Assembly (NCBI GenBank): GCA_015065925.1
Contig: SVPL01000006.1
Coordinates: 1-64,000 of the forward strand
Direction of reading: 5' to 3'
Source of the DNA: Oscillospiraceae bacterium
Lineage (GTDB): Bacteria; Bacillota; Clostridia; Oscillospirales; Acutalibacteraceae
Length of the DNA stretch: 64,000 nucleotides
Of this stretch, positions 26,537 through 35,395 are shown in pieces. The position numbers and the translations under genes were made by a program. Below the pieces are notes generated by a model. The model searched no databases. It worked only from the letters and a program-made list of their open reading frames with translations, and was not told where the DNA came from. Every line of letters begins with the position of its first letter. The stretch's first letter is position 1.

Positions 26537-26806
26537 CTATAAATATATATTTTTTGATATATTACGCTTATTTAAGGTAGTAGAAGAAATTTGGGTTATA
26601 TAAACCGTTTTTTCCTTCGACCTTTTTTTATTTACCACTACAAAGGATTTTGGTAAATCGTATGAAACAGTAACAACTTCACCCGATTTTTCAGCTTTTT
26701 TTAAATAATTGCGGGTATTTTTTTGAACGGTTGAGGTATCCATATCAAAAATACCAATAATATCCTTTGTTCTTACTACTTTATCTCCGCCCAAATGAAG
26801 ATACAT
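26537..26806 (-). CDS. remB: RemB-like regulator (DUF370)
   Basis: About 89 residues opening MYLHLGGDKVVRTKDIIGIF, the hallmark of RemB/YaaB proteins, which sit between recF and gyrB in Firmicutes. RemA/RemB influence biofilm-matrix gene expression in Bacillus; the role in Clostridia is less clear. The family start corresponds to ATG 26806; in-frame TTG 26821 and ATG 26812 are possible. No good ribosome site is seen, so translation may be coupled to recF, which stops at 26825. Confidence 0.85.
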   Translation of the reverse strand: MYLHLGGDKVVRTKDIIGIFDMDTSTVQKNTRNYLKKAEKSGEVVTVSYDLPKSFVVVNKKRSKEKTVYITQISSTTLNKRNISKNIYL

Positions 26807-26824
26807 AAACATTTTTTGCAATAA

Positions 26825-27916
26825 TTATTTAACTGTAATATTGCAAAAATTTCCCCCTTTCATTTGGAATACGGTACCATTTTCAAGTCCTTTTATATTT
26901 GATGGATCACAGCAAGTAATAAAAACCTGCCAATCCTTAATGTGATTTAAAATAAAATCTTGACGGCTTTTATCTAATTCACTCATAACATCATCTAACA
27001 GAGCAATAGGGTATTCCCCTGTTATTCTTTTTAAAACCTTTGCTTCTGATAATTTTAATGCCAAACAAACACTTCTTCTTTGACCTTGCGAGCCAAAACT
27101 TTTTACTGCAGAGCCGTTTAAGAAAAGATTTACATCATCTCTGTGGGGTCCAACAGAAGTATTACCCGTTAAAATATCATCTTTTCTTGATTTTTTAAGT
27201 ATTTCGGCAATCTGCTCTAAACTAAAATCCTTTGAAAATGTACTACAATATTCAATTTTTAAAATTTCTTTTTCTCCCGATAAACCGCCATAAATTTCAG
27301 GTAAAATTTCCTTTAAAATTTCTACATAGCGATAACGGTATTTTATAACATCCTTAATAAAAGCCGCCAAGGATTTTTCAAAATCATCAAGCAAAAATTC
27401 TATATCTGAATGAAATTTTATATCTCTTAAAATAGTATTTCTTTGATTTACAGCCTTCATATAATTACGAAGCTTTTCATTATAAAGGGGGTATATCTGA
27501 CCAATTGCAGTATCTAAAAATCTTCTTCTTACCGACGGTCCGTCATTCACCAAATTAAGGTCGGTAGGCGAAAAAACAATTGCATAAAAATTACCTGCAA
27601 GCTTTGATGGGGAAGAAAGGATTTTTCCGTTCAATTCTGCCCTTCGATTTTGCTCGATAATAATTTTGGCGTTTTTTTCGGTTTCGCCAAAAATAAAATC
27701 ACAGCTGTTTACTGCTTTTTGAGAATTAAACCCTAAAAGCTCACTATCCTTTGCGCCACGAAAGCTTTTGGCGCCGCAAAAAAGCCATATAGCTTCAAGC
27801 AAATTTGTTTTTCCCTGAGCGTTATCACCGTAGATAACATTCATATTCTCCGACGGCAAAAATTCTATTTCTTCAAAATTTCTAAATCCTTTAGAATAAA
27901 GATTTTTAACTATCAT
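26825..27916 (-). CDS. recF: DNA repair and replication protein RecF
   Basis: 363 residues, an SMC-like ATPase that helps load RecA at gaps. It has Walker A GDNAQGKTN (about 30-38), the signature FGSQGQRRS and Walker B ALLDDVMSELD near 305. The N-terminal LYSKGFRNFEEIEFLPSEN is typical. It overlaps the S4-domain gene by 4 bp (ATGA). Confidence 0.97.
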   Translation of the reverse strand: MIVKNLYSKGFRNFEEIEFLPSENMNVIYGDNAQGKTNLLEAIWLFCGAKSFRGAKDSELLGFNSQKAVNSCDFIFGETEKNAKIIIEQNRRAELNGKILSSPSKLAGNFYAIVFSPTDLNLVNDGPSVRRRFLDTAIGQIYPLYNEKLRNYMKAVNQRNTILRDIKFHSDIEFLLDDFEKSLAAFIKDVIKYRYRYVEILKEILPEIYGGLSGEKEILKIEYCSTFSKDFSLEQIAEILKKSRKDDILTGNTSVGPHRDDVNLFLNGSAVKSFGSQGQRRSVCLALKLSEAKVLKRITGEYPIALLDDVMSELDKSRQDFILNHIKDWQVFITCCDPSNIKGLENGTVFQMKGGNFCNITVK

Positions 27917-28125
27917 ACCGTAACCTTGTACTGTAAGCCTTCAAATTCTACTAAATCGTCTTTATAAAGCTTTTTACCCCTCATAAGACAAACCTGACCA
28001 TTAACCTTTACCTCACCGCCTGTAATTACCATTTTGGCGTGACCACCGGTAGAAACGGCAGAAGCAAGCTTTAAAAAGCTATCTAACTTAATAAAATCAG
28101 TTGTAATTTTTATTTCGTTTATCAT
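27913..28125 (-). CDS. yaaA: S4-domain RNA-binding protein (YaaA-like)
   Basis: 70 residues, a single S4 domain: IKLDSFLKLASAVSTGGHAK, ITGGEVKVNGQVCLMRGKKL, YKDDLV. This is the small protein between dnaN and recF in many Firmicutes, thought to act in 50S assembly. It overlaps dnaN and recF by 4 bp each, giving strict translational coupling. Confidence 0.93.
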   Translation of the reverse strand: MINEIKITTDFIKLDSFLKLASAVSTGGHAKMVITGGEVKVNGQVCLMRGKKLYKDDLVEFEGLQYKVTV

Positions 28126-29225
28126 TTAAGAAGCATTGGCATTACAAGATATAAAAATTCATCACCATTTACAGGATAAAGAGCTGCTGCGGCAGAAGAA
28201 CCGTTAAATCTTATAATAGCCTCCTCACTTTCTGTAGCTTTAAGGGCATCAAGCAGATATTTACTGCTAAATCCTATTTCAAATTCTTCACCCTCAAGTT
28301 TAGTTTCAAAAACATCATTTGAACGGCCAACAGATGAAGAACAGGTAAGTAAAATTCTATCCCTTTCCATACTAAAACGAATGGGAGTTTTTGTTTGGTC
28401 ATTTAAAATAACAAGAGAAATTCTTTCAAGTGTTTCAATAAATTTTGGAACATTTACCTTTATTTCTTGTTTATTAGAAATAGGAATTGAACGCTGATAC
28501 TCAATAAAATTACCTTCAATAAGTCTGGAGGTCATAACATATCCGTCAATATCAAAAGCAATATTTCTTGCGCCTATGTTAATTGTAATATCCTCGTCCT
28601 TATCACCAATAATTTTTACAGCCTCACCAATAGCACGGCCCGAAACAACAAAATTAATTTTGCCTTCATACTTAATAGGCGCTTTACGAATTGCAAGACA
28701 GTTTCCGTTAATTGCAACAAGCTTAATTTCATTATTTTCTATTTCAAAATTAATACCTGTTAAAATAGGACGGGTTTCTTCCTTAACCGAAATAGCAAAA
28801 ATTGTTTGCCTTACCATATCCCTTAAAAGCTCGGAAGAAATAGTAATACTATCCTTTTCGGCAACATTAGGCATTTCAGGAAAATCCTCTGACTTCATAC
28901 CTAAAATATCAAAAACGCTTCCTGAACATCTGATATGGCATACCTGACGCTCATCAACCTCAAATTCTATAATATCACCCTTTACTTTACGGATAATATC
29001 AAAGAGAATTTTTGCGCTGATAACAACATCACCCTCTTTTTCACATCTAATAGGAAGTTCCTTTTTAATACTTATTTCCATATTATATGCCATAAGGGTT
29101 AGTCTGTCAGTTTCGGCAGAAAGAAGTACGCCCTCTAAAATAGGAAGTGAGGAACGGGGAGTAACTGCCCTTTGTAAATTTGAAAGAGCTTCTGAAAGCT
29201 GTTCGCGGTTTACCAGAATTTTCAT
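28122..29225 (-). CDS. dnaN: DNA polymerase III beta sliding clamp
   Basis: 367 residues with the three repeated clamp domains; N-terminal MKILVNREQLSEALSNLQRA, internal RPILTGINFEI, and C-terminal YLVMPMLLK that matches the LVMPMR-type end of the family. It forms the ring that tethers polymerase to DNA. AGGTGA precedes ATG 29225. The gap from dnaA (277 bp) holds DnaA boxes. Confidence 0.97.
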   Translation of the reverse strand: MKILVNREQLSEALSNLQRAVTPRSSLPILEGVLLSAETDRLTLMAYNMEISIKKELPIRCEKEGDVVISAKILFDIIRKVKGDIIEFEVDERQVCHIRCSGSVFDILGMKSEDFPEMPNVAEKDSITISSELLRDMVRQTIFAISVKEETRPILTGINFEIENNEIKLVAINGNCLAIRKAPIKYEGKINFVVSGRAIGEAVKIIGDKDEDITINIGARNIAFDIDGYVMTSRLIEGNFIEYQRSIPISNKQEIKVNVPKFIETLERISLVILNDQTKTPIRFSMERDRILLTCSSSVGRSNDVFETKLEGEEFEIGFSSKYLLDALKATESEEAIIRFNGSSAAAALYPVNGDEFLYLVMPMLLK

Positions 29226-29502
29226 TTTGTATCACCTAAATCATTTTTTTGTAAAAAATTATTTTATTTTTATTTTATATTTTAATAATATTATTATAGG
29301 CGGTTAATAACATTGATAACCTGTTTAAATGGCTTGGTTAAGGTAAAAATCAAGCTATTTTTTTAAACATCCAAAATTTAACAATTTGTGGATAACTAAA
29401 GCTAAAATCAGTTATTCACATTAGTGTTGAAAACTTAAATGTTTATTAACATAAAAAGGTGAATAACTTTTTAAAAAAATTATTACACTCTGTATTATTT
29501 TT
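29226..29502. other. Candidate replication origin (dnaA-dnaN intergenic region)
   Basis: A 277-bp AT-rich gap. DnaA-box-like 9-mers: exact TTATCCACA on the minus strand (29387-29395), TTATTCACA (29412-29420), TTATTCACC on minus (29458-29466) and TTATCAATG on minus (29311-29319). Long A/T tracts at 29245-29295 could be the unwinding element. Gene context (dnaA, dnaN, recF, gyrB, gyrA) supports oriC here, though many genomes of this group also use sequence upstream of dnaA; the dnaN promoter must also lie here. Confidence 0.7.
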
Positions 29503-30834
29503 TTAAGAATCTCTTTTAAGATTTTTTATAATATCTTCAACAAGTTCTTTATCAAAAGGATTGTTTTTAAGATGTTCTTCTATTTTTTGAACATTATATA
29601 AAACGGTTGCGTGGTCCTTACCAAAGCTTTCACCTATTGCTTTGTATGAAAGCTCGGTGGTTTCTCGGGATATATACATTGCAACCTGCCTTGCGAAGGC
29701 AACTGCAGCAGTTTTTCTTTTAGAAATAATATCTTTTTCGCTAACATTAAAGGTTTTTGAAACCTGAACTATAATTTCGTCAACCTTAATTGGTTCGGGA
29801 GTGGTATCACTTATAACCTCCCTTATAAATCCTTGAACTACTGAAATTGTTGGGGCTTTATTATGTAGATTTATATGTAGCTTAAGTTTTTTAACTACAC
29901 CCTCTAATTGACGGATATTCATTTTTATGTGTTCTGCAATAAAATAAACAATGTTTTCATCTAATGTTAGGTTTAACAAGGATGCTTTAGTGTTTATAAT
30001 ACCAACTCTGGTTTCAAAATCGGGTGGAGTTATATCTGCTATTACACCGCCTTCAAAACGGGAACGAATACGGTCCTCTAATGTTTTTATTTCCTTTAAG
30101 GGACGGTCACAGGTTACTACAATTTGTTTACCGTTTTGGTAAAGTGTATTAAATGTGTTAAAAAATTCTTCTTGAGTTTGTTCTTTACCTGCAATAAAAT
30201 GAATATCATCCATAATAAAGATATCTACATTTCTGTATGTATTTCTAAATTCATCAATGGTACCGTTTTGTAAAGCTTTAATCATATTATTACCAAAGTC
30301 TTCACCACTGATGCATTCTATTTTTTTGTTTGGAAATTTTTTATTGGCGTGATTTTTTATTGCAAATAAAAGATGAGTTTTACCTACACCTGAATTGCCG
30401 TAAATAAGAAGAGGATTATATAAATTCATTGTTTGTTCGCTGTCAGCAACTGCCATAGCGGCTGCATGAGCAAAACGGTTTGATGAACCTACTATATAAT
30501 TTTCAAAGGTTAAATTTGCTTCTGTAGAATTATCACTTAATTCTTCAGGCTTGTTTGAAATAATACTTCCGTTTTCATCGGATAGTAAAAGCTCAAATTC
30601 AATAGGAAAACCTAAAATATCTTTAAGTGCTATTTCAATAAAATTTTTAAAGTTTGATTCTACTATGCTTTTTTTGTAGCTTGAATAAATAGAGCCTATA
30701 AATTTTCCGTTTTCCATTTTAATTGGTACAATATCTGCAAACCATACGCCATAGGCAATTTCAGTGAAATATTGTTTATTTATACATTCGTCACAGACGG
30801 CTTTCCATACATCATTTATGGATTCAATTTGCAT
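29503..30834 (-). CDS. dnaA: Chromosomal replication initiator DnaA
   Basis: 443 residues. Domain I 1-85; AAA+ domain III with Walker A GNSGVGKTH and Walker B IMDDIHF; domain IV with the DNA-binding signature KDHATVLYNVQKI near the end. It binds 9-mer boxes and melts oriC. AGAAAGGATG lies just before ATG 30834, and a promoter lies at 30931-30959. Confidence 0.98.
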   Translation of the reverse strand: MQIESINDVWKAVCDECINKQYFTEIAYGVWFADIVPIKMENGKFIGSIYSSYKKSIVESNFKNFIEIALKDILGFPIEFELLLSDENGSIISNKPEELSDNSTEANLTFENYIVGSSNRFAHAAAMAVADSEQTMNLYNPLLIYGNSGVGKTHLLFAIKNHANKKFPNKKIECISGEDFGNNMIKALQNGTIDEFRNTYRNVDIFIMDDIHFIAGKEQTQEEFFNTFNTLYQNGKQIVVTCDRPLKEIKTLEDRIRSRFEGGVIADITPPDFETRVGIINTKASLLNLTLDENIVYFIAEHIKMNIRQLEGVVKKLKLHINLHNKAPTISVVQGFIREVISDTTPEPIKVDEIIVQVSKTFNVSEKDIISKRKTAAVAFARQVAMYISRETTELSYKAIGESFGKDHATVLYNVQKIEEHLKNNPFDKELVEDIIKNLKRDS

Positions 30835-30930
30835 ATTTTTTTAACATCCTTTCTTTTAAATTTTTAATATTTTTAAACTTATTTTTTGTTAATAAAACTA
30901 AAAACTTTTAAATAGAAATATTCTCATAAT

Positions 30931-30959
30931 ATTTTATCATATTTTTTTAAAAAATTCAA
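30931..30959 (-). promoter_or_regulatory. Promoter for dnaA
   Basis: Minus strand TTGAAT (30959-30954), 17-bp spacer, TAAAAT (30936-30931), about 97 bp before the dnaA start. A/T tracts surround it. Confidence 0.5.
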
Positions 30960-30973
30960 TAGTTTTTATGGCA

Positions 30974-30996
30974 TTTTAACACGAAATGTGTTAAAA
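30974..30996. promoter_or_regulatory. Perfect palindrome between dnaA and the QueG-like gene
   Basis: TTTTAACAC (30974-30982) and its complement GTGTTAAAA (30988-30996) around GAAAT. It lies upstream of the dnaA promoter and 40 bp before the divergent gene, the position of a shared operator. Regulator unknown. Confidence 0.5.
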
Positions 30997-31035
30997 TCTT
31001 AAGTAGAAAATTAAAATATAAAAAGGGTGTTTTTT

Positions 31036-31815
31036 GTGAAAAATTTTTTAGCCGAAATTTTAAAAAAAGAGGGCATTGAATTTTATGGATTTTGTAGCTT
31101 TTCTTCTATTGAAAATGAACTTTTTGAATGTTCGGCAAAAAGGCGTTTACCAAAAAATTCAAGCACCGTTATAACAATGCTTTTTCCCTATAAAGTAAAG
31201 ACAGAAAAACCAAAAAATATTTCCCGTTACGCTGCGGTTGAGGATTATCATTTTGTAGCGGGAAATATACTCGAAAAAATAGTAAAAATTTTATCAGAAA
31301 AATATAAAGCTTTTAAATTTGAATATTTCATAGACAATTCTCCAATTAACGAAGTTAAAGCAGCGGTTTTATCAGGTTTAGGAGTAGTGGGAAAAAATAA
31401 TCTTTTAATAAATGAAAAATATGGAAGTTTTTGTTTTATAGGCGAAATAGTCACAGACTATAAAATACAAACAGTTGAAAAGATAATTACAAATTGTATA
31501 AATTGTAAAGCTTGTTTAAATAATTGTCCTACAGGATTTTTAAGGGATAAGAATAACAAGTGTTTATCGGCTATTACTCAGCAAAAGGCAGAGCTTACAG
31601 AAGGTGAGGAAAAGCTTATTAAAGAAAATAAATCTGTGTGGGGCTGTGATATTTGCCAGAATGTTTGTCCTATGAATAAAAATTCTGCCCTAACTAATAT
31701 TGATGGATTTATAAATTCATATAGAGATGAATATAAGGAAAATGAAGATATTAAAAACAGAGCCTATGCTTGGCGGGGAGAAAGGGTTATAAAAAGAAAT
31801 TTTAAAATTTTGTAG
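31036..31815 (+). CDS. Short QueG-like iron-sulfur oxidoreductase
   Basis: 259 residues similar to the cobalamin-dependent epoxyqueuosine reductase core. It has the DNSPINEVKAAVLSGLGVVG segment with the Asp that is catalytic in QueG, then a two-cluster ferredoxin region CINCKACLNNCP and CDICQNVCP (eight Cys). It lacks the C-terminal HEAT-like domain of full QueG (about 380 residues), so tRNA queuosine maturation is likely but not certain. GTG 31036 is chosen because AAAAGGG lies 8 bp before it (GTG 31027 is too close). Confidence 0.75.
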   Translation: MKNFLAEILKKEGIEFYGFCSFSSIENELFECSAKRRLPKNSSTVITMLFPYKVKTEKPKNISRYAAVEDYHFVAGNILEKIVKILSEKYKAFKFEYFIDNSPINEVKAAVLSGLGVVGKNNLLINEKYGSFCFIGEIVTDYKIQTVEKIITNCINCKACLNNCPTGFLRDKNNKCLSAITQQKAELTEGEEKLIKENKSVWGCDICQNVCPMNKNSALTNIDGFINSYRDEYKENEDIKNRAYAWRGERVIKRNFKIL

Positions 31816-31819
31816 AAAA

Positions 31820-31858
31820 AGAGGGTATTGAATAGAAATATTCAGTATTCTTTTTTTT
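31820..31858 (+). terminator. Terminator of the QueG-like gene
   Basis: GGGTATTGAATA and TATTCAGTATTC pair across a GAAA loop, followed by eight T. Confidence 0.8.
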
Positions 31859-31895
31859 GCGACAAAAGCTCTTAAAAGGTTACATTTTACACCCA

Positions 31896-31925
31896 TTGAC
31901 AAGATATATTGTGTAGTTGTAATAT
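31896..31925 (+). promoter_or_regulatory. SigA-type promoter for the orphan ParB-like gene
   Basis: Perfect TTGACA (31896-31901), 18-bp spacer, TAATAT (31920-31925), 36 bp before the TTG start. Confidence 0.6.
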
Positions 31926-31961
31926 TAAAATACAATATTTAGGAAAAAGGGTGGAATTAAA

Positions 31962-32753
31962 TTGGAAATTAAAACCTTTTACATAAGTAATAAAATTAAT
32001 AATATTAAAATAAGCGATATTACTGTAAAAAAAAGAATAAGACTTAAAAATTTATGTGATGATGAAATATTAAGTCTTGCGGCAAGTATAAAGAAAAATG
32101 GTTTAATTGAGCCTATTTATGTTAGAAAGGATATAAAAAATTCAAAAAATTATATTTTGGTGGATGGTCTTCGCAGACTTAATGCTTTTGAATTTTTGGG
32201 CGCAAAAACCATACCTGCAATTATTCTTTCCCTTACCGATGCTGAAGCAGATATGGCATTTTTATATGATAATGAAAACAGAAAGGATATTTCTATTTTT
32301 GAAAAGGCGCTTTACATTGGAAATATTTTAAAAAGCGGCAGAATAACAAAAACTGAATTAGCTGATGCTCTTGGAATAAGTATTAAAAAGCTTGAAAAAA
32401 AGCTTGAAATTTTAAAGCTTACAGAGGACGAAAGAGAGGTTATTATAAACCATAATTTTGATGAAGAATTTATTTATATGTTTTTAGGCTTTGAAGAAGA
32501 AAAAAGAGAGGATATTTTAAATAAAATAATTGTAAAAAGTCTTACAAACAATGAAGCGAAAAAATATATGGAGGATTTAAAAAAGCCCGAAGTTAAGCCA
32601 ATTAAAACGGCTCAGCTTACCAGCGATAAAATAATTTTAAACAGTATTGAAAGAATGGCAGTTCATCTTAATGACAGCGGAATTAAGGCAAAATGCTTTA
32701 AAAAAGAAAACGAAAGTTCTACAGAATATGTTTTAGCAATTGAAAAGATATAA
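31962..32753 (+). CDS. Orphan ParB/Noc-like DNA-binding protein
   Basis: 263 residues. The N-terminal ParB-type domain shows CDDEILSLAASIKKNGLIEP followed by IYVR, then VDGLRRLNAFEFLGAKTIPA, where the usual GERRxRA CTP-binding box is altered to DGLRRLNA. A KorB-type HTH follows (TKTELADALGISIKKLEKKL, about 130-149). No ParA is adjacent; the canonical parAB pair is 4 kb away. It lies next to rsmG, where noc sits in Bacillus, but convergent to it, so a nucleoid-occlusion role is conceivable. The start is TTG 31962 with AAGGGTGG upstream. Its target DNA is unknown. Confidence 0.75.
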   Translation: MEIKTFYISNKINNIKISDITVKKRIRLKNLCDDEILSLAASIKKNGLIEPIYVRKDIKNSKNYILVDGLRRLNAFEFLGAKTIPAIILSLTDAEADMAFLYDNENRKDISIFEKALYIGNILKSGRITKTELADALGISIKKLEKKLEILKLTEDEREVIINHNFDEEFIYMFLGFEEEKREDILNKIIVKSLTNNEAKKYMEDLKKPEVKPIKTAQLTSDKIILNSIERMAVHLNDSGIKAKCFKKENESSTEYVLAIEKI

Positions 32754-32782
32754 AAAAAGCCGTCCAATAAAGGACGACTTAA
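32753..32782. terminator. Shared terminator between ParB-like gene and rsmG
   Basis: AAGCCGTCC and GGACGACTT form a stem around AATAAA with A/T-rich flanks, placed between two convergent genes. Confidence 0.65.
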
Positions 32783-32784
32783 AA

Positions 32785-33501
32785 TTAAAGCGGACTTTTA
32801 CTTATTTTTGCAGATGCTCTTGGGTATTTTTCGTGAGTAGAAGAATTTTTCTCTACAACAATAAAATTTCGGGTATTATCTTGGGGCAGAATTTCAAAAA
32901 TTAATTTCTCATTATTTCCGCCCAAAATAGATATTGATTTTTTAGCTTCTATTAATTCTTCATCCGCACCTGGGCCTTTCATTGCAATGAATTTACCACC
33001 CTTTTTAACAAACGGCATACAGTATTCTGCAAGTGTATTAAGCCTTGCAACGGCTCTTGCGGTAGCATAATCAAAGGCTTCGCGGTATTTTAATTCCTTT
33101 GATGCAAGCTCGGCTCGAATGTGCAAATTTTCTGCCCTTATACCGAGCTGATTTTGTAAATCCTCTAAGAAGATAAATCGCTTTGCGTGACCGTCTAAAA
33201 GTGTTACATCAAGATCAGGACGAAGTATTTTTATTACCATTCCGGGAAAACCTGCACCTGTTCCAACATCAATTAACCTTTCACCTTTTTTAGGGTCAAT
33301 AATTTTAAGCAATGATAGGCTATCTATAAAATGCTTTATTACAATTTCATCAGGCTCTTTTATTGCAGTAAGATTAATTTTTTCATTCCATTCCAAAAGC
33401 AAATTTCCGTAAACAGTAAGGATTTCTACTGTATTTTCGGGAATTTGTATATTATTTTTTTCTGCATATTCCAAAAAAGGATTAAAATTAAAATGGGGCA
33501 T
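32785..33501 (-). CDS. rsmG: 16S rRNA (guanine(527)-N7)-methyltransferase
   Basis: 238 residues; SAM-dependent methyltransferase with motif I LIDVGTGAGFPG and the segments RPDLDVTLLDGHAKR and FDYATARAVARL. It methylates G527 of 16S rRNA. It starts 1 bp after mnmG stops, AAAGGAA precedes its ATG, and it is last of the leftward parA-parB-mnmE-mnmG-rsmG series. Confidence 0.96.
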   Translation of the reverse strand: MPHFNFNPFLEYAEKNNIQIPENTVEILTVYGNLLLEWNEKINLTAIKEPDEIVIKHFIDSLSLLKIIDPKKGERLIDVGTGAGFPGMVIKILRPDLDVTLLDGHAKRFIFLEDLQNQLGIRAENLHIRAELASKELKYREAFDYATARAVARLNTLAEYCMPFVKKGGKFIAMKGPGADEELIEAKKSISILGGNNEKLIFEILPQDNTRNFIVVEKNSSTHEKYPRASAKISKSPL

Positions 33502-33502
33502 A

Positions 33503-35374
33503 TTAATTTCCTTTCTTTTGAAGCCAAATTATAAGCACCGAAATATCTGCGGGGCTAACACCTGAAATTCCCATTGCCTGACCTATATTAAGGGGTTTTA
33601 CCTTAGAGAGCTTTTCCTTTGCCTCTAAGCGAAGACCTGGGATTTCATTATAGGGAGTATTAATATCCAGCTTTGTGGCTTCCATACGGTGCATTTCCTT
33701 AACAGTAGCCAATTGACGCTTAATATATCCGCTATATTTAATTTCGGTTTCTATTTTATCTAAAATTTCTTCCGAAAGATTAGGTTTTTCATTGTCAAAG
33801 GGTAAAATATCGGCAATAGAAAGCTGAGGTCGGCGAATTAAATCGGCAAATTTGACACCCGTTGAAAGTGGAACGGTTTCCTTTTCCTCTAACATTTTAT
33901 TTATTTCTGCAGAAGGGGATGCAAAGGTATTTTCTAACCTTTCTATCTCCTTTTCTTTAATTTCTACCATATTTTTGAATTTGGCATATCTTTCCTCACT
34001 TATAAGACCAATTTCATAGCCTATTGGGGTGAGTCTTTCATCTGCATTGTTTTGGCGCAAAATTAGGCGATATTCAGAACGGGAGGTCATCATTCTGTAT
34101 GGGTCCTGACATCCCTTTGTTACCAAATCGTCAATAAGTGTGCCAATGTAGGAGCTTGAACGGGTAAGGTGAAAAAGTTCTTCACCCTTTGCAAATTTTG
34201 CGGCATTTATACCAGCCACAAGCCCTTGGGCTGCCGCTTCCTCATATCCTGACGAGCCGTTAAACTGACCTGCGCCGAAAAGACCTTTTTGTCCTTTAAA
34301 TTCAAGGGTAGGAAATAGGGCTAACGGGTCAATACAGTCATATTCAATAGCGTATGCAGGGCGCATTATTTCTACATTTTCAAGACCTTTAATGGTACGG
34401 TAAAATTTAAGCTGAACTTCTTCGGGTAATGATGATGACATACCCTGAAGATACATTTCTTCGGTATTTTTTCCACAAGGCTCAATAAAAAGCTGATGTC
34501 TTTTTTTATCGGCAAAGCGAACGATTTTATCCTCTATACTCGGACAGTAACGGGGACCTACTCCTTCAATTACACCGCCGTAAAGGGGAGAACGGTCAAG
34601 ATTTTTTAAAATAACATCCTTTGTATCATCATTTGTGTATGTAATATGGCAACAAACGGTATTTTCGGGTGGGTTTTCTGTTTCAAAGCTAAAGGGAATA
34701 ATCTTTTCGTCCCCTTCTTGTTTTTCAAGATTTTCAAAATTAATACTGCTTTTAAGCACTCTTGCGGGGGTACCTGTTTTAAATCTTCTAAGGGGTAAAC
34801 CTAGCTTCAAAAGGGACTCGGAAAGGGTGGTTGCGGCAAATGTACCGTCGGGACCGCCTTCATAATTAACTTCACCTACAAAAATTTTACCCTTTAAGAA
34901 TGTGCCTGTTGCCAAAACAACACTTTTTGCCTTAAAAACTGCGCCTAAAGCAGTTGTAAGCTCATAACCATCTTCGGTTTTTTCTAAAGATGTTATTTCG
35001 GCTTGGCGAACAAGCAGATTTTCTTGTTTTTCCATTGTATGCTTCATATATGCAGAATAATCTCGCCTATCTATTTGTGCGCGAAGACTATGTACTGCGG
35101 GACCTTTTCCTCTATTAAGCATACGGCTTTGAAGGGTATTTGCATCTGCCGCTTTACCCATTTCACCGCCCAAAGCATCTATTTCTCTAACCAAATGTCC
35201 CTTTGCGGTACCGCCTATGGAAGGATTACAGGGCATATTTCCTACCCAATCTAAATTTATTGTAAAGCACACCGTTTTTGCGCCAAGGCGAGCCGAAGCA
35301 AGGGAGGCTTCAATACCCGCATGACCTGCGCCTATAACGGCAACATCTATTATATCTGCTAAATATGTTTGCAA
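33503..35374 (-). CDS. mnmG: tRNA uridine-5-carboxymethylaminomethyl modification enzyme MnmG
   Basis: 623 residues. FAD-binding DVAVIGAGHAGIEASLASAR at the N-terminus, CNPSIGGTAKGHLVREIDAL (the MnmG signature with a conserved Cys), and the C-terminal GVSPADISVLIIWLQKKG helical part. With MnmE it modifies U34 of tRNAs. Start is TTG 35374 with GAAAGGAA upstream; mnmE ends 21 bp before it. Confidence 0.97.
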   Translation of the reverse strand: MQTYLADIIDVAVIGAGHAGIEASLASARLGAKTVCFTINLDWVGNMPCNPSIGGTAKGHLVREIDALGGEMGKAADANTLQSRMLNRGKGPAVHSLRAQIDRRDYSAYMKHTMEKQENLLVRQAEITSLEKTEDGYELTTALGAVFKAKSVVLATGTFLKGKIFVGEVNYEGGPDGTFAATTLSESLLKLGLPLRRFKTGTPARVLKSSINFENLEKQEGDEKIIPFSFETENPPENTVCCHITYTNDDTKDVILKNLDRSPLYGGVIEGVGPRYCPSIEDKIVRFADKKRHQLFIEPCGKNTEEMYLQGMSSSLPEEVQLKFYRTIKGLENVEIMRPAYAIEYDCIDPLALFPTLEFKGQKGLFGAGQFNGSSGYEEAAAQGLVAGINAAKFAKGEELFHLTRSSSYIGTLIDDLVTKGCQDPYRMMTSRSEYRLILRQNNADERLTPIGYEIGLISEERYAKFKNMVEIKEKEIERLENTFASPSAEINKMLEEKETVPLSTGVKFADLIRRPQLSIADILPFDNEKPNLSEEILDKIETEIKYSGYIKRQLATVKEMHRMEATKLDINTPYNEIPGLRLEAKEKLSKVKPLNIGQAMGISGVSPADISVLIIWLQKKGN

Positions 35375-35395
35375 AAAAATTCTTCCTTTCGGGGT

